DNA of 64,000 nt from Dendrophyllia cribrosa (taxonomy: Eukaryota > Cnidaria > Anthozoa > Scleractinia > Dendrophylliidae). The DNA lies in the NCBI GenBank assembly GCA_024195265.1, contig JAJLRJ010000013.1:9523832-9587831 (forward strand), in the 5' to 3' direction. Positions 1-8,935 of this stretch are shown here, piece after piece; position 1 is the first letter of the stretch, and every line of letters starts with the position of its first letter. The notes beneath the pieces were generated by a model. It was given only the letters and a program-made list of their open reading frames with translations, ran no database searches and was not told the origin of the DNA. The translations under genes were made by a program, and so were the position numbers.

Positions 1-451
1 CTGAATAATCGACATCATGTTGCATTGCTATTTCATCAGTTCTTCCTGTAGGTTGGTCATATATTTCTAATATTTGGCCAGTTGTTGGGTCATATTTCAC
101 TTGACTCTTTAAATCATTATATGGGCCAGTATATTTATGGCCGGGTAATGTCCAACCGCCTTTTGGTTTCGGAAGCTTCCCAATGGCCTTATGAATATCA
201 ATCCCACTACCTTTATGCAATGGATCTAGTTTCTTACTAATATCTGAAGTTAAACTATCTAAGGCTTGATCCAAATATTTATCAGCCATTCCTTTTATTT
301 TTTGTTTAGCATAACCAGATTTAATTGCCTTTGATGCTCCGATTCTACCTAAATTATACAAACCTTTTAAAGCGCTTTTAGCTGCTATTTCACCAAGACT
401 GTGACTACCTTCTATATTTAAAAAGCCCCCATCTTGTGAGGGCTCAATTAG
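1..451 (-). CDS. Phospholipase A2-like (parvovirus VP1u-type) virion protein, partial
   Basis: The reading frame stays open from about 496 to the window edge at 1, so the C-terminus is missing. It contains the GPYNDL calcium-loop-like motif and, at the edge, the catalytic-type QHDVDY (HDxxY), the signature pair of viral PLA2 domains used in membrane breaching during entry. It matches the copy B protein (61220-61795) residue by residue over most of its length. Copy B has a Met at the N-terminus of this domain; here that position is Lys. The only upstream in-frame AUG (494-496) lies inside the zinc-ribbon gene. I therefore mark the start at the -1 frameshift site (451) where the zinc-ribbon frame would slip into this frame. 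An internal start near 288 is an alternative. The role in entry is inferred from the family. Confidence 0.75.
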
Positions 452-457
452 TTTCCC
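424..457 (-). promoter_or_regulatory. Candidate -1 ribosomal frameshift signal (copy A)
   Basis: Read on the minus strand: G GGA AAC (457-451) in phase with the zinc-ribbon ORF, then the stop codon (450-448), then an 8-bp stem AGCCCTCA / TGGGGGCT (444-437 and 431-424, one G-U pair) with a 5-nt loop. The spacer is 6 nt. A -1 slip enters the PLA2-like frame exactly. GGGAAAC is a known eukaryotic slippery heptamer. Copy B has the same heptamer and stop but a different stem sequence. Confidence 0.7.
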
Positions 458-609
458 TGTTTTTGTTTTATAAATTTGGTTTTTGTTATACCACATTCAG
501 CGCAAGTGCATTTCAACATAGTTCGACCATTTTTAGTTTTCACATATCGTTCGCTTCCTGGAACACATTCAGTGACTTTCTTCTGTCTAACACAATATGA
601 TTTTACCAT
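448..609 (-). CDS. Small zinc-ribbon protein (DUF5679-like)
   Basis: A 53-residue ORF starting MVKSYCV and ending just after a C-x-C-x2-C cluster (KCTCAECG). It resembles short DUF5679-type ORFs (YCV near the start, a GR-x-M/A-x-K-x-x-C-x2-CG core), although the first Cys pair is incomplete. The same gene, with the same length and neighbours, is present in copy B (61861-62019). Its last sense codons are GGA AAC, directly followed by the stop. With the preceding G this forms the G GGA AAC slippery heptamer, so a fraction of ribosomes could pass into the PLA2-like frame. The upstream TATATATAA stretch at 610-620 probably acts as promoter. Function is unknown; nucleic-acid or metal binding is a guess from the Cys pattern. 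Confidence 0.7.
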   Translation of the reverse strand: MVKSYCVRQKKVTECVPGSERYVKTKNGRTMLKCTCAECGITKTKFIKQKQGN

Positions 610-621
610 TATATATATAAG

Positions 622-1110
622 TTAGATATTTCTAAAATAATGTTCGAGGAATCTCTCATTCTTCATTGTATCATATATGTCAAATACTTGCAATAAATTA
701 TAATACGAATTCCCCTTATTCATTTCGTTCAGAAAGTATAAACAGAAGTAGCCACATGTAGACGTTTTTATGTTTTGGATTTGGTTGTTTTGGTGAAGCA
801 GTGTCATATTCCTTCTTTTCGCATGATTTACGATCTCTTGAAATGGAGGCATACCAAAACTGTCAAAATAATTTATCACGTTGTCTTTGACATATGTGGC
901 CACCCAATGGCTTCCACTCATATATGAGGGTTCAAGATTGTAGATAAATAACGCCTGTCTATGTTATGTGAAACTCTTTCATCCCTTGACAGAACATCTT
1001 TGATTGGGATGTTCAAATATCTACACCATTTTATTAGATCATGATTACTTAACGGGATGTCTTTGTGGAATTTCGGTTTTACAGTATTGCTCCGAGAAGA
1101 GGAATACCAT
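622..1110 (-). pseudogene. Adenain-type maturation protease, frameshifted
   Basis: The C-terminal 99 residues are open (622-921) and hold the C48/adenain-type catalytic features: GSHW (His), NYFDSFG (Asp), a Gln seven residues before the Cys, and TSTCGYF (Cys). This enzyme cleaves virion precursor proteins at (M/I/L/N/Q)xGG-x type sites during maturation. Against copy B (162 residues, 62033-62521) the N-terminal part here is in another frame because one base is missing around 960-966, and no in-frame AUG is seen near 1085-1110. The gene is therefore broken. Part of it (712-888) is almost identical to copy B while both flanks have diverged (see findings). Confidence 0.85.
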
Positions 1111-1128
1111 TGAAAGGGCTGCTTTTCC

Positions 1129-1899
1129 CTAATAGCAAGCCTTCGCCCCTTTTGGTTGTCTTTTTTTTGGTTGTTTTTTTTTAATCCCCATACCTATCGT
1201 ATTATCGGGCCAACTCCCATAAAATGGAGGTGGTCTATATACACCAATTCTTGGAGCTCCCATACCCTTTTTCTTACTAGTTCCCATTCGTGGAGCCCCA
1301 CTACCAGTTTTACCAGTCAAAGCATTTAGAAGGAGTGGAACACCAATGCTTGCCAACAGAGTGCCTAAAAATCCACCTGATTGTGTTTTTGTTGGTTTCA
1401 CATGAACACCTGAACCTGATTGAAGGGCATTCAATATATCCTGTTTTTGTTTCGCAGATAAAAGATGCTTATATTCTATCAGCTTATTAATTTTGTCTTG
1501 TGGTACGAGAAAACCACCCGACTGTACGCCTTTGCCAGATATTGATTTCACAATCTGAGAAGCACCTTCTGAAGCCAATCCAGCAAGAGCTGATAGCCCA
1601 AGGGTTTTGCCTATAGTTGGTGCTAGTGTCTTTCCAATACTTAAGATAGAAGTTAGTAGACTACCTCCAACCTGTTTTCTGATATTACTTTTAACAAGTT
1701 TGATATCCATACCCTTATTCATCATACGATTCTTCTCCAATCTCTTCTTCACCATCGATGATACATATAAAACGTCATTGCCATGAAGAGATTTATTTGA
1801 TAGTCTGAGAACAATAGTTTCCCTTTTTTTGAAAGCATTGCTAAGATTCTTCTTTTGATTGTCAGACAAATTTACTTTGATTTCAAAAAGCTGAGTCAT
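1129..1899 (-). CDS. pVI-like / pX-like virion protein
   Basis: A 256-residue protein intact in both copies. It has a lysine-rich N-terminal third (about 1-75), then glycine/alanine-rich amphipathic or hydrophobic helices (SLLTSILSIGKTLAP..., GFLGTLLASIGVPLLL), then a basic C-terminal tail with GSGAPRMG, a repeat-like GAPRIG, and WPDNTIGMGIKKK. It contains three sites that fit the adenain consensus: QVGG-S, and QSGG-F twice. This matches the design of adenovirus pVI and core protein X and of Polinton proteins so annotated: an internal capsid protein processed by the viral protease and able to disturb membranes. It lies directly upstream of the protease gene. The AT-rich TATATATATATAAG just before the start is the likely promoter. 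The exact homology to pVI or pX is inferred. Confidence 0.65.
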   Translation of the reverse strand: MTQLFEIKVNLSDNQKKNLSNAFKKRETIVLRLSNKSLHGNDVLYVSSMVKKRLEKNRMMNKGMDIKLVKSNIRKQVGGSLLTSILSIGKTLAPTIGKTLGLSALAGLASEGASQIVKSISGKGVQSGGFLVPQDKINKLIEYKHLLSAKQKQDILNALQSGSGVHVKPTKTQSGGFLGTLLASIGVPLLLNALTGKTGSGAPRMGTSKKKGMGAPRIGVYRPPPFYGSWPDNTIGMGIKKKQPKKRQPKGAKACY

Positions 1900-1962
1900 T
1901 TCTTATATATATATATATTATATAAAATTTCACATAATATATATGAAATAAGGATATTTATT

Positions 1963-3247
1963 TTACACTATAACCAATTCATTACCCACCTTGTCAATGA
2001 CAACAGATTCTTCATATAGGACTACAGCATGAACATTGAAGTTTGCAGCTGCATTCTGGCTTAGTCTATACCTGAAGATTAGCTGTTTCGGATCTCTTGT
2101 TATTTTTTCAGTTTGATACGTAAGATTAAAGTAAATCAACCCATACAGAGAACTATAGTTTGCTAAGTTCAGCTGAGTTCCGCTGTTATAGTCATTTTTC
2201 CGCATAGTATATGACATCAAATCGTTAAAGATTCTCACTTTTGATTCTGTATCATACTCTGTTTCTGGATAAAAGACTCCATTTCCATATTCTAGTCTAC
2301 AGTTTAAAAGGGAAGAGTTATTATAGCAGCATTAAGTTTAAAAGTGTTCATTAGATAAGGACTGTCTTCTTCAACTGCATCATTAGGCGGGTTTGTTCTT
2401 TTCAAGTAAACAAAAATGTGTTTGACATTGTCAATACTGCTTGAAATCTGGAAAAATCCTGATGATTGTGTAGGAGCTGATGCTTCGTACATTTCCCTTA
2501 AATATTTCCACTGAGTTTCTTTAAGAAATGAACTAACGAAATTGTCATACAATGAATCCTTTGGGGTTAGTTTTGGCACCCATAGCAAAAACCTATTAAC
2601 AACAATTCTTCCAGCATCAGTTCCATTAGCCATGTGAATGAGTTCACCATCGTTTTGTAGCTCAATGTTAAATTGTATTTGCATTGGTACAAGCATCTTA
2701 TCTTCAAGTTCTTCAAAAAATGAGAACCTGTTCAATGGTATAATCACATTAATGTTTTTAGCACCACCAGTCCCATTGTCTCGAAGTGCTTGAGTTTGCA
2801 ACCGGCGAGCTTCAAATCCTGTATTCGTGTTGGCTGTTGTAGCATTCGTGTCCAAATACCAGAAACTGTTTTTAGCGACTGATCTGCTATAATCATCAGA
2901 ATACTCTAGCAAATTCTTCACAAAAGTGACCTTGTGTAGATTATCAGTGTCGTACACAATTTTCCCAGCGCTTTTAATCATTATGTGGTCAATTAAGGAA
3001 TGCGCTCCATTAATGACTGTGATTCTGTCAGCAGCAGCATATCCCGATCCGTCTGCTAATTTCTGTACTTGGAATTGGACTTCAATATAGGCATTATACC
3101 AATCGTAGAATGATGACCGATCGTTGATTGTGAACTTGTAACCATTTTTGACCTGATGTTGACCGTTAGCTGGGACCTGATTACATCATCGAGTTGGAAT
3201 CGCACCAACTCATTTCTTTGAAGAAAATTATCTGTTCTAAATGACAT
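1963..3247 (-). pseudogene. Major capsid protein (Polinton double jelly-roll type), frameshifted
   Basis: Three consecutive open stretches (3056-3247, 2304-2981, 1963-2238) and the sequence between them together encode one protein of roughly 430 residues, matching the partial intact copy B gene (63401-64000) through its C-terminus (IDKVGNELVIV). I take it for the Polinton major capsid protein, the family often listed in cnidarians as F54H12.2-like, which forms hexon-like trimers. Frame breaks lie near 3175-3185 and near 2315-2320, each a single-base indel. Features include FYDWYNAYIEV early and SSGFFQISSSIDNV in the second half. The position between pVI-like and minor capsid genes fits. Assignment to MCP rather than another jelly-roll protein rests on family resemblance alone. 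Confidence 0.7.
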
Positions 3248-3313
3248 TATAATATTATGTTAGATAAATTTTAACAATTAAAAAATATTCATATTAAAAT
3301 CATTTTATTGATT

Positions 3314-3711
3314 CTATACTAATCTAACTCTACGTCTTCTCCTCAAACCATCTCCAGAAATGAGTCTATTCAGTATCATATCAGTACTTTCATCTTGCTG
3401 TTGCTGTTTAATGGGTGAGGATGGAACAATTGCTGTTTGTCTTGTAGCTCCTTTTCTCAAATTTGCCAATCTTTTCATTATAGGTCTCCTGACTTCTCTG
3501 ATACCGCCTTACCCAGTCGCTCACCTGCATGGGATATCCCCGATTCTAACGCCTTCTTTGCTATTGGCTTAGCAAATTTCTTGAAAACAGATGATGCCAC
3601 ACTCTTTAATGGTTTGAAAATATTATCAACGATAAGCCCAGACCCTTTGTGTTGATATACAAATTTACCAAGTTTTGGATGGTAAAATCTTTTGAATTCA
3701 TACGGTTTCAT
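3314..3711 (-). pseudogene. Small basic virion-associated protein, frameshifted
   Basis: The open part (3478-3711) encodes 77 residues: MKPYEFKRFYHPKLG, then GSGLIVDNIF and a lysine/alanine-rich amphipathic helix (SSVFKKFAKPIAKKALESG). A second in-phase block continues to a stop at 3314-3316 after one lost base near 3480-3484. It ends in an arginine-rich tail (RRRRVRLV) after a run of glutamines. Size, charge and place between the two capsid genes are typical of an internal core or cement protein. I cannot name a family. The break may be a real mutation or a sequencing slip. Confidence 0.55.
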
Positions 3712-3728
3712 TATACTATTATGTTATA

Positions 3729-4474
3729 TTATTCTATACTTTTCAGAATTAGTGAGAAAGATGTATCTGCTCCATTCAGGTTAACTAATCTTCTTTTTCC
3801 ATCAGTAATGTATACCCTGATACTACTAATATTATTCTTATTGACTGGATTGAATGTGACTCTTCGTGGTTCGAGGGTAAAGGAGTAACTAGGTTGGAGT
3901 ACACTGGTCGAGAAGGAATAAATGATGTCTGTATCTTGACCGTCTACAAGTGAATCATTAATTAGGTCACAATGGATATTCAGGATATCTGTGTCTTGAC
4001 TGAGATTGGGCACTTTCGGCCCTATATTTGTTTCATTAGATAATACTGTCTTATCAAACCCGATTAGATCATTAAAATTGGAATGCGTCAAATCAAGCTG
4101 ATAATTCTGAGCCAATGTAATCGTAACCCTAAATGTTGTATTATCGAATTCAAGATTGATAGGATACGTATCACCAGTCTTCGTTATATCCTTAATATAT
4201 GTATTGAAGTCTGTATAATTCCATACTCCGGCTGGAAAGGTGATGTTGTTAAATGTTGAACCACTATCGGAGCTATATTGATTAATTGATTGTTGTATCC
4301 AGCATTAACATTAAACCATGTAAAACTCATATTGATAATTCTGTTAAGACCAATAACATATTGAATATTACTATCCAAAATTATAGGTCTAGTAAATTTA
4401 GTTGTAAAATCCTCAGGTTTATTATTCAATTGATTTTTTACACTATAAGATGATAAAACTATCTCTCGTTCCAT
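3729..4474 (-). pseudogene. Penton-like minor capsid protein, frameshifted
   Basis: The N-terminal part (4184-4474) begins MEREIVLSSYSVKNQLNNKPEDF with TRPIILDSNIQYVIGLN. The C-terminal part (3729-4115) has PNLSQDTDILNIHCDLINDS, EPRRVTFNPVN, a TDGKR turn and NGADTSFSLILK. This is the pattern of Polinton single-jelly-roll minor capsid (penton) proteins of about 250 residues. The two parts join after correcting one base near 4275-4290 (within an ATTAATTGATTG run on the plus strand), so this copy is disrupted. The start is preceded by TATATAAATG on the minus strand. The protein would occupy capsid vertices and bind the fibre-like protein encoded at 6303-8483; that partnership is inferred. Confidence 0.7.
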
Positions 4475-4496
4475 TTATATAATAAAGTTACATAAA

Positions 4497-4904
4497 TTAT
4501 ATTTTGAAATATTGACTATACAATTTACTATATTGTGACCTATTGATTTTCGACATTTTCAATAATGTGTCCAATATAGTAACTCCCATATTTCGCATCT
4601 CAATGCTGGTATTCCCTGCCAATCTTTCACCAATAATCAATTCCAATTTTTTCGAAAGCTGCTTTACATCATTAAAAAACATAATATTTCCACCTCTCTG
4701 TTTTCTTCCTCGGCCGTTGATTCCGGAACCTTTCATTGTTTGCAGTTTAGTCTCATAATGTTTTATGTATTCATTTAAAGTAACTCTTGCGTTGTCTATT
4801 CTTTTGTTTCGCATTTGCCTTTCACCTGATGATATCTCCCCCTTATTGTATTGTTTTGTAACATTTGATTTATAGCCACTTAATTGCCCTTTTTGTTTTG
4901 GCAT
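4497..4904 (-). CDS. Conserved Polinton protein with putative protease site (135 aa)
   Basis: An intact 135-residue ORF. The N-terminal half is strongly basic (MPKQKGQLSGYKSN... to GSGINGRGRKQRGG). The C-terminal half is a helical domain (FFNDVKQLSKKLELIIGERLAGNTSIEMRN...). QRGG-N at the junction fits an adenain cleavage site, which would release a basic peptide and a helical domain, as in adenovirus core proteins. Its start overlaps the 3' end of the PPxY gene. I do not recognise a named family; a virion core or scaffold role is inferred from the context and the cleavage site. Confidence 0.6.
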   Translation of the reverse strand: MPKQKGQLSGYKSNVTKQYNKGEISSGERQMRNKRIDNARVTLNEYIKHYETKLQTMKGSGINGRGRKQRGGNIMFFNDVKQLSKKLELIIGERLAGNTSIEMRNMGVTILDTLLKMSKINRSQYSKLYSQYFKI

Positions 4905-5492
4905 TTTTTATAATCTTATTAAGATATGTCTTAGTCTTTTGGGGTGTTATTGTTGATTGATTCAATATCTTATCCACATTTTCATAATTGGTAATACCAA
5001 GATCATCCAAATCGAATTACTTGTATCTTCATCATCTAATCCATAGTCCATCTCTTCTTCTTCATATTCTGGTGGTAATTCATCTGGTTCATCACCAAAG
5101 TACTGAGGATCAACATAAATATCCTTATTTCCTTCCAGAAGATCTTGTAAAGATTCTTCATATGTTGGTGGTTTTGGCACCAGTTGTTTTTCTTGATTTG
5201 GTGGGACATAATCACCAAATAAATCATCAACTTGCATGTCTTCGAAAGGGTCAACTTCAGGCATGTAGTCAATACCTTGGTCACCTTTTTTAGGTGCTCG
5301 TTTCTTTCTTATAGGTACCCTTAAATCTAAATTACTGTCGATAACATCATCTAATTTACTAGTTACTGGTTTGAATACCTTCGTCAACGATTCCTGACTT
5401 ATCTGCTGACCAAGATTATGTTTTGTGATTGCATCATGAACATAATTAATTTTATTTCCTAATTCAGATTTTCTTTTGCAAGTTCTTTCCAT
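4870..5492 (-). pseudogene. Acidic PPxY-motif protein, frameshifted near the C-terminus
   Basis: The open frame 4962-5492 gives 176 residues. A basic segment (RKKRAPKKGDQG, about residue 62) is followed by an acidic, proline-rich region with PPTYEESL (about 108) and PPEYEEEEMDYG (about 140). PPxY is the late-domain/WW-binding motif used by viruses, including adenovirus pVI, to recruit NEDD4-family ubiquitin ligases and ESCRT. After one base change near 5008-5016 the frame would continue to a stop at 4870-4872, overlapping the next gene, so the last residues of the uncorrected ORF are probably out of frame. It is the first gene left of the divergent promoter. Its role in trafficking or release is inferred. 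Confidence 0.55.
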
Positions 5493-5641
5493 TTAAGTAA
5501 ACTCATTTTTATTATATTATTAGGTTACATAAAATTTGGAAATCATATATAAAAAAGAGCATTTTACACCGTGTTGTACACTGTGTTGTACACCGTGTTA
5601 TACACCATGTTATATTGAAATAATATACCCATATAATATAA
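5493..5641. promoter_or_regulatory. Divergent promoter with four 12-bp tandem repeats
   Basis: A 149-bp spacer between the minus-strand PPxY gene and the plus-strand ATPase gene. At 5566-5613 lie four near-identical 12-mers (ACACCGTGTTGT, ACACTGTGTTGT, ACACCGTGTTAT, ACACCATGTTAT). Each contains ACAC...GTGT, so neighbouring units can pair or bind a dimeric protein. A TATAATATAAATG motif abuts the ATPase start and TTAAATG the opposite start. Likely the switch point of the two transcription units. Confidence 0.5.
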
Positions 5642-6283
5642 ATGATAATACCAAATTACGATGCCGATGATGATGTAACCTCAAATTATAAACAGTTATA
5701 TCCTTTCATGCCTGACCGATACTTCCGTTTTCTAATTTGCGGTCCATCTGGGTCAGGCAAAACAAACGTTCTGCTAGACATGATCTATAGGCTACTCTAT
5801 TTCGATAAAATTTATCTATATGCTAAAAACTTGGAACAATCAAAATATCAACATTTACTGGAAACATTGAAACCAATCAGTGAAGAGGTGGGTTACCCAA
5901 TTATTGAAGCAAGTAATGATCAAATATTGCCTTTGTCCGAATTAAATTGTGATAACCAAAAGTTGGTTATTTTTGATGACTATCTTAATACTGGTAGTAA
6001 AAATGATGCAGAAATAAGAAACTACTACACTAACTCAAGAAACAAAAATTGCAGTTGCATATATCTTAGTCAATCGTTTTATGACACTGACAAATGTATC
6101 CGTCTTAACTCTACACATTACTGCATTTTTGAATTTCCTTCTCCAAACGAACAAAACAGGATTAGTAGAGAGCTTGGTATAAAAAAATCTGACTATGAAA
6201 AAGCCACTAATGATTCATATTGCTTCATATATATTGATAAGCCACGGAAATTCACAACTAAGAACTTCAATGAAAAAATATAA
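5642..6283 (+). CDS. A32/FtsK-HerA type DNA-packaging ATPase
   Basis: A 213-residue P-loop ATPase. Walker A GPSGSGKT is at residues 34-41, Walker B KLVIFDD at 107-113, and a polar sensor-like segment CIYLSQSF lies near 140. Length and motif spacing fit the Polinton/adintovirus packaging ATPases related to poxvirus A32, which push the genome into the capsid using ATP. The start is preceded by TATAATATAA. It is intact in this otherwise damaged copy and opens the plus-strand gene group, ahead of the fibre-like gene, with a 19-base gap. Confidence 0.88.
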   Translation: MIIPNYDADDDVTSNYKQLYPFMPDRYFRFLICGPSGSGKTNVLLDMIYRLLYFDKIYLYAKNLEQSKYQHLLETLKPISEEVGYPIIEASNDQILPLSELNCDNQKLVIFDDYLNTGSKNDAEIRNYYTNSRNKNCSCIYLSQSFYDTDKCIRLNSTHYCIFEFPSPNEQNRISRELGIKKSDYEKATNDSYCFIYIDKPRKFTTKNFNEKI

Positions 6284-6302
6284 TATACTCATATTATATA
6301 TA

Positions 6303-8483
6303 ATGAGTTATTCAAACGGATTACTACCATCAACAACAAACAACAACATCACAAGGGCCACCAGGCCTGCCAGGCGTTGGCTTCAAATTGACAGATGATG
6401 GTAATTATGATATGCAAGATAAAAAAATAGTAAATATAGGAACAGCTACTGGTTTGAATGATGTAGTTGATTTCAATTTTGTTAGAAATACATTCGTTAG
6501 TATACATTTACCATATGTTACAGCAAATCTCGATATGAAAAACAATAAGATAAGAAATTTAAAAACACCAATTTCAGAAAAAGATGCTGTTAATAAAGAG
6601 TATGGAGACACGCATTATTTAAAATTAGATGGAACAACTCATATGACTGGAGATTTGGATCTGCGGGGACATAAATTAATTCTACCTGGAGAAATCGATA
6701 TGGACCGAAAATTAATCACAAACATGGACACTGATGAAAATAATGATCTTTGTGCAACTAATATGATAACTCTTAAAAATTATAATAATAAAAAAGCTAA
6801 TATTACAGATGCATATATGAAAAATGAAAGAATAGTATTAACTGATCATTTAGATGCTAATTATCATGCTTTATTAAATGTTCAAGCATCAGGTGATAAT
6901 GATGCTTTTCCTTTTTATCATGGAAAAACACATTTTTTAAATTTAGAAGGTGAAAATTATGATGCAAAAAATAAAAAAATATTAAACGTCGTCACTGATG
7001 AAAATAATGATTTATCAACTGTGAATATGAGAACATTAAAAAATTATCATCCTTCAACCCCCTCACATACACACGAAGTCACTAAGGATATTGATTTGAA
7101 AGAACTTTATAATGTTGTAAAATCGAAACCACAGACATACTTGGATTTAGCTGCAAGTTACAACAATCTTGTTTCATATAACGATGTAAAAAATATATTC
7201 TTATCTCGAAAAGAGATGTTGTCGATGGAGACTGGTTTGGATATGAATAATAATACAATTTTCAATATAAAAGATCCAACAGCAGTTGATCATGCTGTGA
7301 ATAAAGGATATGTAGATGATGAAGCAGACAAAAGGCTTTCTTTATCAGGTGGAACAATGACTGGTACTCTTGATATGAGATCGGAGAAAATCATCGGTCT
7401 TCCCGATCCAAAAACATCCAATGAAGCAACATCAAAACAATATGTTGATACACAGCTAAATGAGAAGACAGTAGCTCTGGCAGAGGAACTGATCAAAACA
7501 GAAGCTGAACTCAAAAAATATGTCAATGAATCGCATATATCGTCAACCTCCCACTTGAAGGATGAATTCCGGTATTTGATGGAGGATGTGGATGAATCCA
7601 GCTCTGAACATAATATAACAGTGACTGGAATAACTGATTTTTCAGTTCTCATATTTCAATAAGAAGGCGTATGATTTGAAAATAACAAAAGATGTTTTCA
7701 ATGAATACTCTGGGAGACTTGGTTTCAACATGTTAAAACTTCCAGAAGGAGAATATACGATTTGTATTGAATTCTTTCCCGCTTCCATGACGAGTGTGAG
7801 CGTTGACGTTGTGAGCACAAGCCTGAATATCAATCAACAATCAACAAAAAAATTTATGAAGTATTCAAGGTCAATTATTCACATGCATAAATGGCAGATT
7901 TCTCCACCTGAATTCATTTATCTGGATCTGAAATGGAAAGGGACAGCTGACGATGTTGTTCAAGGCCCAGCAAAGCTGATTATTTATGGCGTTAAAGGTT
8001 CTCAATCAGATGTTGAAAGTTCTGTTTATGATTCTCCCTTTGTTTATGAAAATCAGACGATGACTATGCAGACAGATATTGATTTAAATGAATATAAAAT
8101 ATTAAATAGCAAAAGAAAAATTTTTTTTTTATGGAAAATTAGACAAGTCATTGGCTAAGTGGCATATATATTTTGAAGGACAGCGAAACATCATATGTCC
8201 TGCAAATCTCACACTGAAAAAATGTTTGATCTATATATTAGATCAAAATGATCCAAATTTACAACAAGGTATTTTCAAAATAGTTAGAATTCGAGTTATA
8301 AATAACAATACCGTCCATCCATCAAATATGGGGACGGGAGGAAAGAATCAAATTATAAATAATATTAATATAAATGCAAATATCGATGAAGGCAACATTT
8401 TAAACATTAATGCATTTTTAAGCACAGGTGTTGATGCTGCATATCAATTCATAACAACTATAATATGTGAAGAAAGAGATTGA
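6303..8483 (+). pseudogene. Fibre-like (receptor-binding) protein with tail-fibre-type repeats, frameshifted
   Basis: One long gene (about 720 residues) split over four frames. It starts MSYSNGLLPSTT (6303), then reaches a collagen-like GPPGLPGVGF segment (about 6355) in another frame. A long repeat region follows (to 7662) with units like MTGDLDLRGHK, MTGTLDMRSEKIIGLPDP and DAVNKGYVDDE, the same style as phage tail-fibre and collar repeats. Globular C-terminal parts follow at 7676-8158 and 8151-8483. Breaks lie near 6330-6352 (CAA-rich), at the T run 7636-7642 and at the T run near 8119-8130; two are in homopolymers. As the spike or fibre of the virion it would attach to host cells. That function is inferred from architecture and position. 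Confidence 0.65.
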
Positions 8484-8506
8484 AATAATATAATCAATAA
8501 ATATAC

Positions 8507-8908
8507 ATGCCGAATTTGGAGCAAGCAATTAATTTTTGTAATAAATTTTTCACAACCCAAAAAAACCTACATCCTAATACTAAAGATGAAATATTAAAAT
8601 CGGCTTTAATATATCAATTTTTGTACGTTAACTATTTGAATAAGCCAATATCATTTAACCAAATATTAGAAAAACACTCTGACATTGGATTAATAGGACC
8701 AGGTTCTTGTACTCTAAATACCAAATACCAATTTTTAATTAAACATGCTATTTTTCATGATGCATTTGGAAGATTTTACAATGACTATGAAAAGGGGCCT
8801 GGATACACATATTGCTGCCTTTCAATACCGAAGAAATTAAAAAGATCTCCAATAATGGGTCAAATCTCTGGATTATTATATTGCCTCATTTCAAATCCTA
8901 AAATTTAA
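8507..8908 (+). CDS. Conserved hypothetical Polinton protein (133 aa)
   Basis: An intact ORF 23 bases after the fibre-like gene and 27 bases before the membrane protein gene, with AATAAATATACATG at its start. It is mostly alpha-helical and basic, with an aromatic-rich middle (YQFLYVNYLNKP) and a GPG motif twice (IGPGSCTLN, KGPGYTYCC). No signal peptide, membrane segment or known catalytic motif is seen. I do not recognise the family. Compact placement and an open frame in a decayed element make it a real gene. Confidence 0.55.
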   Translation: MPNLEQAINFCNKFFTTQKNLHPNTKDEILKSALIYQFLYVNYLNKPISFNQILEKHSDIGLIGPGSCTLNTKYQFLIKHAIFHDAFGRFYNDYEKGPGYTYCCLSIPKKLKRSPIMGQISGLLYCLISNPKI

Positions 8909-8935
8909 TTATTATTATCCAAATATATAATATAA

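Noticed and set aside
7290..7652. Minus-strand 120-codon ORF inside the fibre-like gene
   Set aside because: Antisense shadow of the repeat-rich coding region.
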